Shown here piece after piece: positions 7,798-15,225 of a stretch of 22,081 nucleotides of DNA. The notes under the pieces were generated by a model. That model had not been told where the DNA came from. It saw only the letters and a program-made list of their open reading frames with translations, and searched no databases. Position 1 is the stretch's first letter. Each line of letters starts with the position of its first letter. The stretch covers positions 1 through 22,081 of the forward strand of contig DATGIQ010000326.1 of NCBI GenBank assembly GCA_035295665.1, given 5' to 3'. The position numbers and the translations under genes are program-made. This DNA is from DATGIQ01 sp035295665. GTDB lineage: Bacteria; Planctomycetota; Planctomycetia; Gemmatales; Gemmataceae.

Positions 7798-8375
7798 GAT
7801 TGCATCTCCAGAGATTGGGGTGCCGCTGCGCCTGGGCGTTGCTGGTCGGAAGCTTCCCCCTCATGGGCCACCCGAAGTGCCTCCACGAATTCGGCAGCCA
7901 CACCGGTCAGGGTGATGCCGTGGGCATCGACCTCAATCGCGTGGATGCCGAGATACTTCAATGCGATCGATGCCCCGACATACAAGGCGACACCGGCAAC
8001 GGCGGCCAGGCTGGCGACCACGATGATCTTCGCTTCCTTCTCGGAGTCATATTTCCCTTGAAACGCCAGGACAAGCGGAAGGCATCCGAACCCGACGGAG
8101 ACGAGGGCGGAAATGGCGATCAGGACCGGCTGTTGCCAGCGCCAAAGGTTTCGGTGCAACGGGCACAACGGCACATACGCTCGGGCCGGCTTGCTCCGAT
8201 ACCAGGCCAGGAGAAAAAACGGCACGAAGGCAAACGGGATCCCCAAATAAATCCACGACGGACTGTACACGAAAACCTTGTTGCGGTACGTACTGGCCGC
8301 GATCCCACACCGGATACAGACCGGCGGGAGATTGCCTTGACGTGCCTCGTAGCGACCCAGCCGTATGGTGGCCAT
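7794..8375 (-). CDS. Three-span membrane protein with Cys/His zinc-binding-like motif
   Basis: A 193-residue protein from the ATG at 8375. Its N-terminus holds CIRCG (C20, C23) and, after the first membrane span, PLCPLH (C71, H74), a possible C2-CH metal site near the membrane. Hydrophobic segments at about 37-59 (SWIYLGIPFAFVPFFLLAWY), 83-105 (LIAISALVSVGFGCLPLVLAF) and 112-140 probably span the membrane. The cytoplasmic-looking tail is acidic and polar. A frame extension to 8450 is possible but gives an atypical N-terminus, whereas the 8375 start begins directly at MATIRLGRYE and the CIRCG motif. It is the first gene of a two-gene unit with the Asp-box propeller. No Shine-Dalgarno is evident before 8375. 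Function unknown. Confidence 0.75.
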   Translation of the reverse strand: MATIRLGRYEARQGNLPPVCIRCGIAASTYRNKVFVYSPSWIYLGIPFAFVPFFLLAWYRSKPARAYVPLCPLHRNLWRWQQPVLIAISALVSVGFGCLPLVLAFQGKYDSEKEAKIIVVASLAAVAGVALYVGASIALKYLGIHAIEVDAHGITLTGVAAEFVEALRVAHEGEASDQQRPGAAAPQSLEMQS

Positions 8376-8617
8376 CAGGAAGATTTTATCACAAACGTAC
8401 TTGTTTTCAGCGGGCGATCGGGTACAGTAGAAGAGAGGTCTGACATCCAATGGTCAGCCTCATCACTGATGAGATCGGGAGACCCCAAGTTACTCGAAGC
8501 TGACTGGGCGACGGTTTCGGGTGCTCTGTCTCTCGATCTCCTTTTTTTGTTTGCAGCCAATCGTATTGTTGCGTGCTTCGCTCCCGGTCCTTTCTGCCGG
8601 TCTTCGCTACCCCTGCC

Positions 8618-9784
8618 ATGAAGGTCAAACAGCAGCCGGAAGATTTCCAGGTTGAAGAGCTAACGGACATTGTGCCGGCGGATGCAGGACCGTTTGCCTT
8701 GTATCGACTGGAAAAGAGCGGCTGGACCACGCACGATGCGCTCCAGGCAATTTGCCGGCGTTGGAAAATCGAGCCGCGGCGAATCGCGTACGGCGGCCTC
8801 AAGGATCGGCACGCTCAAACGATCCAGTACGTCACGATTTTCCACGGACCCCAGCGTGGTCTGGAGCATCATGATGTCATCGTGCGCTATCTGGGCCGGT
8901 TGAAGACTCCGTACACATCTCGGGATATCCGGGCCAATCGGTTTCGAATCACGTTGCGCAGCCTCACGCCGGCGGAGATTGCTGCCGCACAACAGGCCCT
9001 CGCAGAAGTGCGGATCGACGGCGTACCCAATTACTTCGATGATCAGCGGTTCGGGTCGGTGGGCGCGGAGAGCCAATTTGTGGCCCGCTCTCTGGTTTTG
9101 GGCCGCTACGAGGAAGCGCTGCGTTTGGCCCTGGCGGAGCCGTACCGCTACGACCGCGCCCCACAAAAGCGTGGCAAGGAGATTCTGCGTGCGCACTGGC
9201 GCGACTGGGCCACGTGCAAGGCGTTGTTGGCGCGCGGCCATACGCGGAGCGTGGTCGATTATCTCGTGAGTCATCCGGAGGATTTTCGCGGCGCCGTGGC
9301 ACGCTTGCTACCGGAGCTACGCAGCCTCTACCTATCCGCGTACCAGAGCTATTTGTGGAATCGCATGCTGGCCCGGGCGCTGACGGAGCGGTGCCGGCCG
9401 GGACAGCTCATGCCGATCAATTTGCGCCTGGGCACCGTGCCGATGCACCGAAATCTCGACGATGCCCAGCGTGCCGAGCTGGCTGGATTGCGGCTGCCGC
9501 TCCCGTCGGCTCGATTGCGGCTCGACCCTTCGGACCCGCGGGCCGCTCTCACTAACGCCGTTCTGGCGGAAGAGGGATTTCCGCTCTGCGAGCTGAGGAT
9601 CCGTGCCTTCCGCGAGCCGTTTTTCTCAAAAGGAGATCGCTCCGCCCTGGCCCTGCCGAGTCGGCTGGCGTCGGAGATGGGGGAGGATGAGCGCCATCCG
9701 GGGAAGCAGAAACTGATTCTCTCGTTCGATTTGCCACGGGGCAGCTATGCGACGCTCATCGTGAAGCGAATTCAGATGCCTTAA
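8618..9784 (+). CDS. truD: tRNA pseudouridine(13) synthase TruD family
   Basis: A 388-residue cytoplasmic enzyme that converts uridine 13 of certain tRNAs to pseudouridine. The opening MKVKQQPEDFQVEEL is typical for the family. The catalytic motif GLKDRHA contains the nucleophilic Asp63, and it is followed by NRFRITLR, NYFDDQRFGS (the family's N-Y-F-G-x-Q-RFG region) and the C-terminal strand FDLPRGSYATLIVKRI. Length is close to the archaeal/bacterial norm. A GTG at 8573 would add 15 non-conserved residues, so the ATG at 8618 is preferred, though no strong Shine-Dalgarno is seen. Its stop overlaps the stop of the opposing glycosyltransferase gene by 4 bp (TTAA). Identification is secure. Confidence 0.95.
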   Translation: MKVKQQPEDFQVEELTDIVPADAGPFALYRLEKSGWTTHDALQAICRRWKIEPRRIAYGGLKDRHAQTIQYVTIFHGPQRGLEHHDVIVRYLGRLKTPYTSRDIRANRFRITLRSLTPAEIAAAQQALAEVRIDGVPNYFDDQRFGSVGAESQFVARSLVLGRYEEALRLALAEPYRYDRAPQKRGKEILRAHWRDWATCKALLARGHTRSVVDYLVSHPEDFRGAVARLLPELRSLYLSAYQSYLWNRMLARALTERCRPGQLMPINLRLGTVPMHRNLDDAQRAELAGLRLPLPSARLRLDPSDPRAALTNAVLAEEGFPLCELRIRAFREPFFSKGDRSALALPSRLASEMGEDERHPGKQKLILSFDLPRGSYATLIVKRIQMP

Positions 9785-10944
9785 GAACCTGACCCTGCAC
9801 ATTTGCCGTGCAGCTTCAACAACGCTAAAGAGCGTTCCACCACATCAAATGCTGCCCGCGGCCGACCCAGTCGCCGCGCATTGGCTTTGAGCTGCGCCAA
9901 CCGCTCGGGGTTGCGAATCAATGCAGTGATCTTGTATGACAGGGCCGCCAAGTTATTCGCCTTGATCGCCGCACCATTCTCCAGGAGGTGGTCACTGTTG
10001 CGGCTCTCCTGTCCAGGAATCGGGTTCACGACAACCATTGCTGCGCCGCACGCCAGGGTCTCCGAACTCGTCAAGCCACCCGGCTTCGAAACCACCAGGT
10101 CCGCGACGGTCATCAATTCATCGATCTGATTGGTGAAGCCGAACAGCTTCGTCCGATGTCGCGCCGGCACGTCCACTGCTTCCAACTGTGTCTTCACCGC
10201 CTCGTTGCGTCCGGTCACGACCAACAGTGTCAGCGGTTCCTCCACGGCCAAGAGAGTCCGGTAAAGTTTTTCAATGGGTCCCACGCCAAAGCCGCCGGAC
10301 AGTTGCAAAATGACGGGCCGGTCTCCCACGAGGCCGTGGCGTGCCAAGCAGGCAACACGGTCCTTCGGCTGGCTGAAGACAGGATGGATGGGGATCCCGG
10401 TCACACTCAGGTTGGCCCGAGGCACGCCCCACGATTCCAGGTACACCGCCCCTTCATCGGTGGCCGTGAAGTAATGCTCGCACGGCTGATTGATCCAGAG
10501 CCGATGGGTCTCGAAATCGGTCGTCACCGTTACCTGTGGCACGCTCAGGCGCTCCTGCTTGCGGAGCGAAGCGATAATTTCGGCGGGCAAAAAATGGGTA
10601 TTGATGATCAGGTCCCAGGGCTCGTCTTCGAGAAGGCGGATAAAGGGCCGAAGATTGAGCCGCTCGACCGCGAGGCGGAGCCGGTCCGACGTATTCCGTC
10701 CGAAGCGGTCCGGCTGATCCAGCAGATCGTAGATATACCCAAGCACATGCGGTGCCAGGTTGACCAGGTCCAGATAAGCCTTGCCGTAGACTCGGCGGAA
10801 GGCGGCATTGGTCAAGGCCAACACATCGAGGTTCTTGACCGTGGCGTACGGCACGACCTGCCGCAAGGCGAGCTCCACGGCCTCGGCAGCCCGGAGGTGG
10901 CCTGCCCCGACAGACGCTGATAACACCAAGATGCGTGGCTCCAT
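9781..10944 (-). CDS. MGDG synthase-like / processive diacylglycerol glycosyltransferase (GT28 type)
   Basis: A 387-residue GT-B enzyme expected to transfer a sugar from a nucleotide sugar to diacylglycerol at the inner membrane face, as in plant MGDG synthase and Bacillus UgtP. The N-terminal SASVGAGHLRAAEAV (9-23) is the hallmark Gly-rich acceptor loop. Residues 212-222 (ILQLSGGFGVG) and VVSKPGGLTSSETLACG (284-300) with NPIPGQE (307-313) form the C-terminal donor-binding half, including the conserved GG, the EX7E-like region and PGQE. There is no membrane span. A candidate promoter lies at 10980-11009, and GAAGGGTGAAGC provides a ribosome site. The actual sugar and lipid are unknown; a MurG-like role is less likely because of the N-terminal motif. 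Converges on truD with overlapping stops. Confidence 0.85.
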   Translation of the reverse strand: MEPRILVLSASVGAGHLRAAEAVELALRQVVPYATVKNLDVLALTNAAFRRVYGKAYLDLVNLAPHVLGYIYDLLDQPDRFGRNTSDRLRLAVERLNLRPFIRLLEDEPWDLIINTHFLPAEIIASLRKQERLSVPQVTVTTDFETHRLWINQPCEHYFTATDEGAVYLESWGVPRANLSVTGIPIHPVFSQPKDRVACLARHGLVGDRPVILQLSGGFGVGPIEKLYRTLLAVEEPLTLLVVTGRNEAVKTQLEAVDVPARHRTKLFGFTNQIDELMTVADLVVSKPGGLTSSETLACGAAMVVVNPIPGQESRNSDHLLENGAAIKANNLAALSYKITALIRNPERLAQLKANARRLGRPRAAFDVVERSLALLKLHGKCAGSGS

Positions 10945-10979
10945 GCTTCACCCTTCGGTTGGGATAGGAATTCGCCAGA

Positions 10980-11009
10980 AGTATACGGGAGAAGATGGGG
11001 GAATGTAAA
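10980..11009 (-). promoter_or_regulatory. Promoter candidate for the glycosyltransferase gene
   Basis: On the minus strand TTTACA (11009-11004, five of six), 18-bp spacer, TATACT (10985-10980, five of six). The leader to the ATG at 10944 would be about 30 nt. Confidence 0.55.
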
Positions 11010-11068
11010 GCAACGGCCGCCGCCGCCCGACATCCAGCCAGCAGATATAGCTTGCCCAGTGGATGGCG

Positions 11069-11097
11069 TTGACCCTGTCCGACTTGGCCGCTATAGT
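11069..11097 (+). promoter_or_regulatory. Near-consensus sigma70-like promoter
   Basis: TTGACC (11069-11074, five of six), 17-bp spacer, TATAGT (11092-11097, five of six). It is the best promoter-like match in the window. It points to the gene at 11167 with a leader of roughly 63 nt and is divergent from the promoter at 10980-11009. Confidence 0.65.
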
Positions 11098-11166
11098 CCT
11101 CCCGCTTCTGCTGCTCGTAGCGGTGCCGATATCCAAGGATGGCCTGTTTGGACCAGAGAATCACTC

Positions 11167-11877
11167 ATGAATCGTAGGTCGATCGCGCTGACAATCGCCA
11201 TCGTGGTGCTGTTAGCGGGAGGAACCGGCGGCACGCTGGCGGCGCTCTTGCGCCACGAACCGGCATTCTATGCCCGTTCCGCCATGCCGGAGGGCCCGCA
11301 GCGCACCAAATCCTCCGGCGAGTTCGTCGGCGAGTTTGCCCGCTTGCTCTTCGGCATCAGCGATAAGCGCCAATGGGATGCGCGCTTCACCGAAGAACAG
11401 CTCAACAGCTATTTCCAGGAAGATTTTCTCAAGGAACATCCCAACGACCAGCCCCTTCCCGAGGGGATCCGCGATCCGCGTGTTGCCCTTGAGCCGGACA
11501 AGCTCCGTGTGGGTTTTCGGTACGGCCCGCCGACTTGGAGCACCATCGTTTCCATCGACTTGCGCGTCTGGTTGGTTGCCAAGGAACCGAACGTGGTAGC
11601 CCTGGAGTTTCAGGGCGTCCATGCCGGGGCACTTCCCATCTCTTCGCAGTCCTTGTTGGAATGTGCGTCGGAAGCCGCTCGCCGGCACGACATCGACCCG
11701 ACCTGGTACCGGCACAACGGGCACCCGGTCTTGCTCCTGCGCTTCCAGGCCGGTCGAAGCCGCCCCACTTTTCAGGTCCAGCAATTCGACCTGCACCAAG
11801 GCATGCTTTCGATCAGCGGCCGTTCGCTGGACACCACGCCGCAAAGCAACAGCGGCCGACAAAACTCCGCCGAATGA
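11167..11877 (+). CDS. Membrane-anchored or secreted hypothetical protein
   Basis: A 236-residue protein starting MNRRSIALTIAIVVLLAGG: two arginines then a hydrophobic segment of about 20 residues (5-28), an uncleaved anchor or signal peptide. The rest is predicted to be outside the cytoplasm. FTEEQLNSYFQEDF (about 76-89) followed by alternating strands (DKLRVGFRYG, TIVSIDLRVWLV, NVVALEFQGVHAGALPIS) faintly resembles YpmS/LmeA-type lipid-binding barrels, but this is weak and no motif confirms it. The ATG at 11167 was chosen over an in-frame GTG at 11059 because the latter would overlap the strong promoter at 11069-11097 and bury the signal sequence. Ends 3 bp before the convergent phosphoesterase gene. 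Function unknown. Confidence 0.75.
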   Translation: MNRRSIALTIAIVVLLAGGTGGTLAALLRHEPAFYARSAMPEGPQRTKSSGEFVGEFARLLFGISDKRQWDARFTEEQLNSYFQEDFLKEHPNDQPLPEGIRDPRVALEPDKLRVGFRYGPPTWSTIVSIDLRVWLVAKEPNVVALEFQGVHAGALPISSQSLLECASEAARRHDIDPTWYRHNGHPVLLLRFQAGRSRPTFQVQQFDLHQGMLSISGRSLDTTPQSNSGRQNSAE

Positions 11878-11880
11878 TTT

Positions 11881-12246
11881 TTATCCGGGTTCCACCGCCC
11901 CTCTGCCATCGAACGTTAAAGCCCAGTCATTCGCGCCGACACGGTTGAGCACAGCCGAGCCGCGCAAGCGCACCCCAATCAGTTCCACGGCCAAGCAATC
12001 CGCTTCGCACTTCTGCCAAGAAAAGGTACCGTGATCCCAGCGAACGACATGGCCACGGTTGCCGCTGATGGGACCCTCATAGTCGAGATACAAGCGGCGG
12101 TGGTCAAACGTAGCAGTTGCGGCCGCCACCATGCCAGGCTGCGGAAGTGTGGCCAGCCTCCAGGTGCGCAGAACATCCCCGGCTTCGAGCATCAAGTCCC
12201 AGTGCATGAAGGGATGATCATGTTCAAGGATGACAAAACGTGGCAT
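11881..12246 (-). CDS. Stand-alone LigD-type 3'-phosphoesterase (LigD_N) domain protein
   Basis: A 121-residue protein matching the phosphoesterase (PE) domain of the NHEJ ligase LigD, which trims 3'-phosphates and ribonucleotides from DNA ends. The start MPRFVILEHDHP matches the family opening F-V-x-x-H-D. By alignment by eye to PaLigD, H9 equals His42, H15 His48, D17 Asp50, E21 Glu54 and H49 His84 (in DHRRLYLDYEG); then GHVVRWDHGTF (65-75) matches the conserved G-x-V-x-x-WDxGT. Arg52 of PaLigD appears to be Met19 here (HWDLMLE instead of HYDxRLE). The metal-binding residues therefore look intact, with one phosphate-contacting residue changed. AGGAAACGGATC precedes the ATG. No Ku or ligase gene is in the window. 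A start at 12291 would add non-conserved residues. Confidence 0.8.
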   Translation of the reverse strand: MPRFVILEHDHPFMHWDLMLEAGDVLRTWRLATLPQPGMVAAATATFDHRRLYLDYEGPISGNRGHVVRWDHGTFSWQKCEADCLAVELIGVRLRGSAVLNRVGANDWALTFDGRGAVEPG

Positions 12247-12401
12247 GATCCGTTTCCTGGCCGAGCCGAAAGAGCTAACGGACCGTACCATTTTACAGCC
12301 CGATCCGCTCGGAAAAACACCGAGATGGGCTGGCTCGACGCTGTGGAACGCGAAATAATGAAGGAGAATGCGAGAATCGCTCGGGTCAGATCGAGGCTGC
12401 G

Positions 12402-12941
12402 ATGAAGTTGAGCCGCGCCAGCAATTATGCCCTTCATGCGGTGGTTTATCTCTCCACTTGCAAGAACGATTCCTTGGTCGGCTCGCAAGACATGGCCCGA
12501 CTCTTGGGAATTACCGAGAACCGGCTGGTGCGCGTACTGAAATCACTGGTGGCAGCACGGCTGTTGTGGTCGTTGCGGGGGCCTGGCGGCGGCTACCGAC
12601 TGGCTAGGCCGGCGTCGCGCGTCTCGGTGCTGGATGTGATCGAGGCCGTGGATGGACCTGTGCGCGGCACAGTTCCTTCCCTTGGCCAGCCGGGCCGAGA
12701 AGAAGTGGAACATCGTCTGGAGATAATTTGCCAACAGGTGGCGGAATGGACGCGCAATCTCCTCGGCAGGATTTATCTCTCGGATTTGCTCGAAGCACGT
12801 GCTGCCGGTCTTCAGGCTTCCCTTCTCTTTCAGCGGCCAGGGGATGAGAAGCAAGCCCTTCCGCCCGAATTGGCCGAGGGGCTCGAGCAGATCCGCAGGC
12901 TGATGGCCGCCCGCGATCGACGGACCGAGGAAAGCGGATAG
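12402..12941 (+). CDS. Rrf2 family transcriptional regulator
   Basis: A 179-residue regulator with the Rrf2 signature MKLSRASNYALHAVVYLS, a helix-turn-helix (SQDMARLLGITENRLVRVLKSLVAARLL, about 28-55) and the wing RGPGGGYRLARPASRVSVLDVIEAVDGP. Rrf2 proteins bind short palindromic operators and often sense iron-sulfur clusters, nitric oxide or redox state through three cysteines near residue 90-105. That Cys cluster is missing: only C20 and one Cys in EIICQQ are visible, so another ligand, or none, is likely. The C-terminal part (100-179) is helical, suggestive of dimerisation. GAGG lies just before the ATG. It diverges from the phosphoesterase gene with 155 bp between, where an operator would be expected. 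Target genes cannot be read from the sequence. Confidence 0.9.
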   Translation: MKLSRASNYALHAVVYLSTCKNDSLVGSQDMARLLGITENRLVRVLKSLVAARLLWSLRGPGGGYRLARPASRVSVLDVIEAVDGPVRGTVPSLGQPGREEVEHRLEIICQQVAEWTRNLLGRIYLSDLLEARAAGLQASLLFQRPGDEKQALPPELAEGLEQIRRLMAARDRRTEESG

Positions 12942-13003
12942 AGGGAGATGGCCTGATTCCTGGACCCCTCATCCACGGTACATGCGCTCGGTCCGATTAC
13001 AGC

Positions 13004-13672
13004 TCATTGCCCCTTGGCCGGCGGCTCGTGATAGAAAATGTCCAGGCCAAATTTGTTTTGCAACCGCTCGGAGAGCTCTTCGCGCTCATCCTTGGGCGTC
13101 TCCAACAAATCGTCGCCGAGCCAATCTTCGACCGTTACGCTTCCCCCGGTCAGCCAGCGCGTAAGTGCCTGATTGCGTGGGAAGCAGGGCTTGTAATCGG
13201 CCAGACTGATGCGTGCATTGATGATCGCGCTGGTGATGGTCGGGTTGGAAGCGGGATCATAAACCGTGATCCGCCGAATGGCCTTCTTCGGGATGAAGCC
13301 GTCGTAAAGGCAAACACCTACCTTCTGGAGCGACTCACGCCATTTCTCCTGGTATTTTTCCCGCACCTTGCGATAACTTTCCAGGCGGCGATGCTGTTCC
13401 CGTGCGTTCTTGGCCTTCTGCCGGGAAGACTGTTCGAGAAACCACTCGCATGGCAAAAAGTTGCTTTTATCTAGGAGCGTGGTTTCGATCTCGATGATCC
13501 CGAAGCGATCGTTGCCATTGGTACTTTCAAAAAACGCAAACAGGCCCGGATAGACATCGGAAAGATAAACCGGCTCATTCGTCGGATTGACCCCTACAAC
13601 CGGAGCCAGCTTCGCAACCCGTTCCGTCGTTCCGCAGTATAGCCGAGCGTTGGCCCTACTGAGCTTAACCAT
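13004..13672 (-). CDS. Unassigned protein, possible ADP-ribosyltransferase-like fold
   Basis: A 222-residue soluble protein I do not recognise by name. Its N-terminal pattern LYCGTT (11-16), then PVYLSDVYPGLFAFF (34-48), then GIIEIET (58-64) and later GFIPKKAIRRITVYDP (125-140) resembles the order of the H-G-T, Y-L-S and I-P-P-x-x-I segments in DarT, KptA and PARP-like ADP-ribosyltransferases. Here the usual first His would be Cys13. Residues 80-112 are a charged helix (RQKAKNAREQHRRLESYRKVREKYQEK) and the C-terminus is acidic. This resemblance is by eye and weak. The start at 13672 gives MVKLSRANARLYCGT; a longer frame to 13789 adds a low-value N-terminus. Promoter candidate at 13708-13736; stands alone, no antitoxin gene adjacent. 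Antitoxin or RNA-modifying alternatives remain open. Confidence 0.7.
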   Translation of the reverse strand: MVKLSRANARLYCGTTERVAKLAPVVGVNPTNEPVYLSDVYPGLFAFFESTNGNDRFGIIEIETTLLDKSNFLPCEWFLEQSSRQKAKNAREQHRRLESYRKVREKYQEKWRESLQKVGVCLYDGFIPKKAIRRITVYDPASNPTITSAIINARISLADYKPCFPRNQALTRWLTGGSVTVEDWLGDDLLETPKDEREELSERLQNKFGLDIFYHEPPAKGQ

Positions 13673-13707
13673 AGTAAAGGTCCCTTTTCTCCTTTCTATC
13701 ATTATGC

Positions 13708-13736
13708 AGTTTACGGCAGCGGCAGCCGTTTTGCAA
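13708..13736 (-). promoter_or_regulatory. Promoter candidate for the orphan protein gene
   Basis: Minus-strand TTGCAA (13736-13731), 17-bp spacer, TAAACT (13713-13708), each matching four of six. The leader to the ATG at 13672 would be about 28-30 nt and contains AAAGGAG. The TAAACT box matches the one proposed before the STAS gene. Confidence 0.4.
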
Positions 13737-13908
13737 TGAAGCAATAGCCGTGATTTGATAGAATATGGCCCAGCTCGAGCGATAGCCATCCCCTGAAACT
13801 CTCCCCAAAAGTTGCAGCCAGGGACTCGCGGAAGAGCTTTGCAATGTGTAAGATAGCGGATTATGGCAACCCTCGCCGGTAACTTTTTTCCCTCCTAGAG
13901 GCAATGCG

Positions 13909-15198
13909 ATGATGCGACTGCTCCGAACCCAGCTCTTGCCCGTCCTCGTCGTTCTCGCCATGGTTTTTGCCACGATGTCGGCTTCCGGGGAATCGTGGCC
14001 ACGGTTTCGCGGTCCCAACGGAACGGGCATTGCAGCCGACAAGGACATCCCCGTCGAGTGGAATGACAAGGAGGGCGTCCTGTGGAAGACGGCGATTCCG
14101 GGTCTGGGCAATTCTTCGCCCATCGTCTGGAATGATCGAATTTTCCTTCAGTCGGCCACGGAGGATGGGAAACAACGGCTCCTGCTCTGCGTGAAGGCGA
14201 GCGATGGCAAGATCCTGTGGACGCGGCCAGTGCCCGCCTCGAAAGGGCATATCAATCCCAAGAACAGCCTCGCCTCGTCCACGTGTGCAACCGATGGAGA
14301 ACGGGTTTACACGATGATCTGGGACGGTACCAACGTTGCCGTCGACGCCTTTGATTTTCAGGGCAAGCACCTTTGGAAGCAGGACCTGGGCCGGTTCACC
14401 AGCCAGCACGGCCCGGCCACCTCGCCGATCGTTTATGGCAACAAGGTGTTTATTGCCAATGACCAAGATGGTGCGGCCGAGGTGTACGCCATGGATGCCC
14501 ATGACGGCAAGATCGTGTGGCAGGCTCCGCGGCGTCCCTTCCGTGCCTGTTACTCTGTTCCGTTCATCCTGGAGCAGCCCGGTGAACCGGACGAGCTCAT
14601 CGTGGCCAGCACGGCGGGCATCACCAGTTATGATCCCAACAATGGCAAAGAGAAGTGGTCGTACACGTGGACATTTACGAAAATGGCGCTGCGCACCGTT
14701 GCCTCCCCTGTGTACAGCGATGGTTTGATCTTCGTCAACAGCGGCGATGGTAGCGGTGCCCGTCACATGATTGCGGTGAAAGTCGGTAAGGCCGGCGATG
14801 TCACCCGCACCAACCTGGTCTGGGAATGGAAGAAAAACCGCCCCTTTCCCTATGTGCCCACCTTGTTGACGTCGGGAGAGCACCTCTATTTCGTGAACGA
14901 TCGTGGCGAGGCCGGCTGTGTGGTTGCCAAGACGGGCGAGCAGCTCTGGATCCACGATCTCAGCCAGCCCGTGTCGGCCTCGCCCATCCTGATCGACGGC
15001 AAAATCTACACGATCAGTGAAGACGGAATCGTTTTTGTGTTCCCCGCGGCCACAAACTTCAAGCTGCTGGCCAAAAATAACATGGGCGAACCGGTATATG
15101 CCACCCCAGCGGTCGCCGACAACCGGCTCTACATCCGCGGCAAGGCCCACCTCTTTTGCATCGGCAAACCGTCCGAAAAACGGGCGGCGCGAGAATGA
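13909..15198 (+). CDS. Secreted PQQ-like (BamB-type) beta-propeller protein
   Basis: A 429-residue protein with an N-terminal signal peptide (MMRLLRTQLLPVLVVLAMVF ... ASG, about 1-26). The mature part starts with WPRFRGPNGTGIA, the opening typical of planctomycete secreted PQQ-repeat proteins. Repeats of the PQQ/BamB type follow: SSPIVWNDRIFLQS, LLCVKASDGKILWTR, TSPIVYGNKVFIANDQDG, YAMDAHDGKIVW, SPVYSDGLIFV, SASPILIDGKIYTISEDG, ATPAVADNRLYIRG. These give a seven- or eight-bladed propeller in the periplasm or outside; true PQQ binding and enzymatic activity are not shown by the sequence. Two adjacent ATGs exist (13909, 13912), with AGAGG upstream. It is followed after 27 bp by the Tat-exported protein, so the two probably form an operon and a shared exported function. 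Confidence 0.9.
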   Translation: MMRLLRTQLLPVLVVLAMVFATMSASGESWPRFRGPNGTGIAADKDIPVEWNDKEGVLWKTAIPGLGNSSPIVWNDRIFLQSATEDGKQRLLLCVKASDGKILWTRPVPASKGHINPKNSLASSTCATDGERVYTMIWDGTNVAVDAFDFQGKHLWKQDLGRFTSQHGPATSPIVYGNKVFIANDQDGAAEVYAMDAHDGKIVWQAPRRPFRACYSVPFILEQPGEPDELIVASTAGITSYDPNNGKEKWSYTWTFTKMALRTVASPVYSDGLIFVNSGDGSGARHMIAVKVGKAGDVTRTNLVWEWKKNRPFPYVPTLLTSGEHLYFVNDRGEAGCVVAKTGEQLWIHDLSQPVSASPILIDGKIYTISEDGIVFVFPAATNFKLLAKNNMGEPVYATPAVADNRLYIRGKAHLFCIGKPSEKRAARE

Positions 15199-15225
15199 TG
15201 CAGGATCGCTTTGGGGAGCGGACCG

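Noticed and set aside
7650..8621. 323-codon plus-strand frame across the membrane-protein gene and part of the propeller
   Set aside because: No conserved features. The minus-strand reading shows membrane segments, CxxC motifs and a coupled downstream gene.
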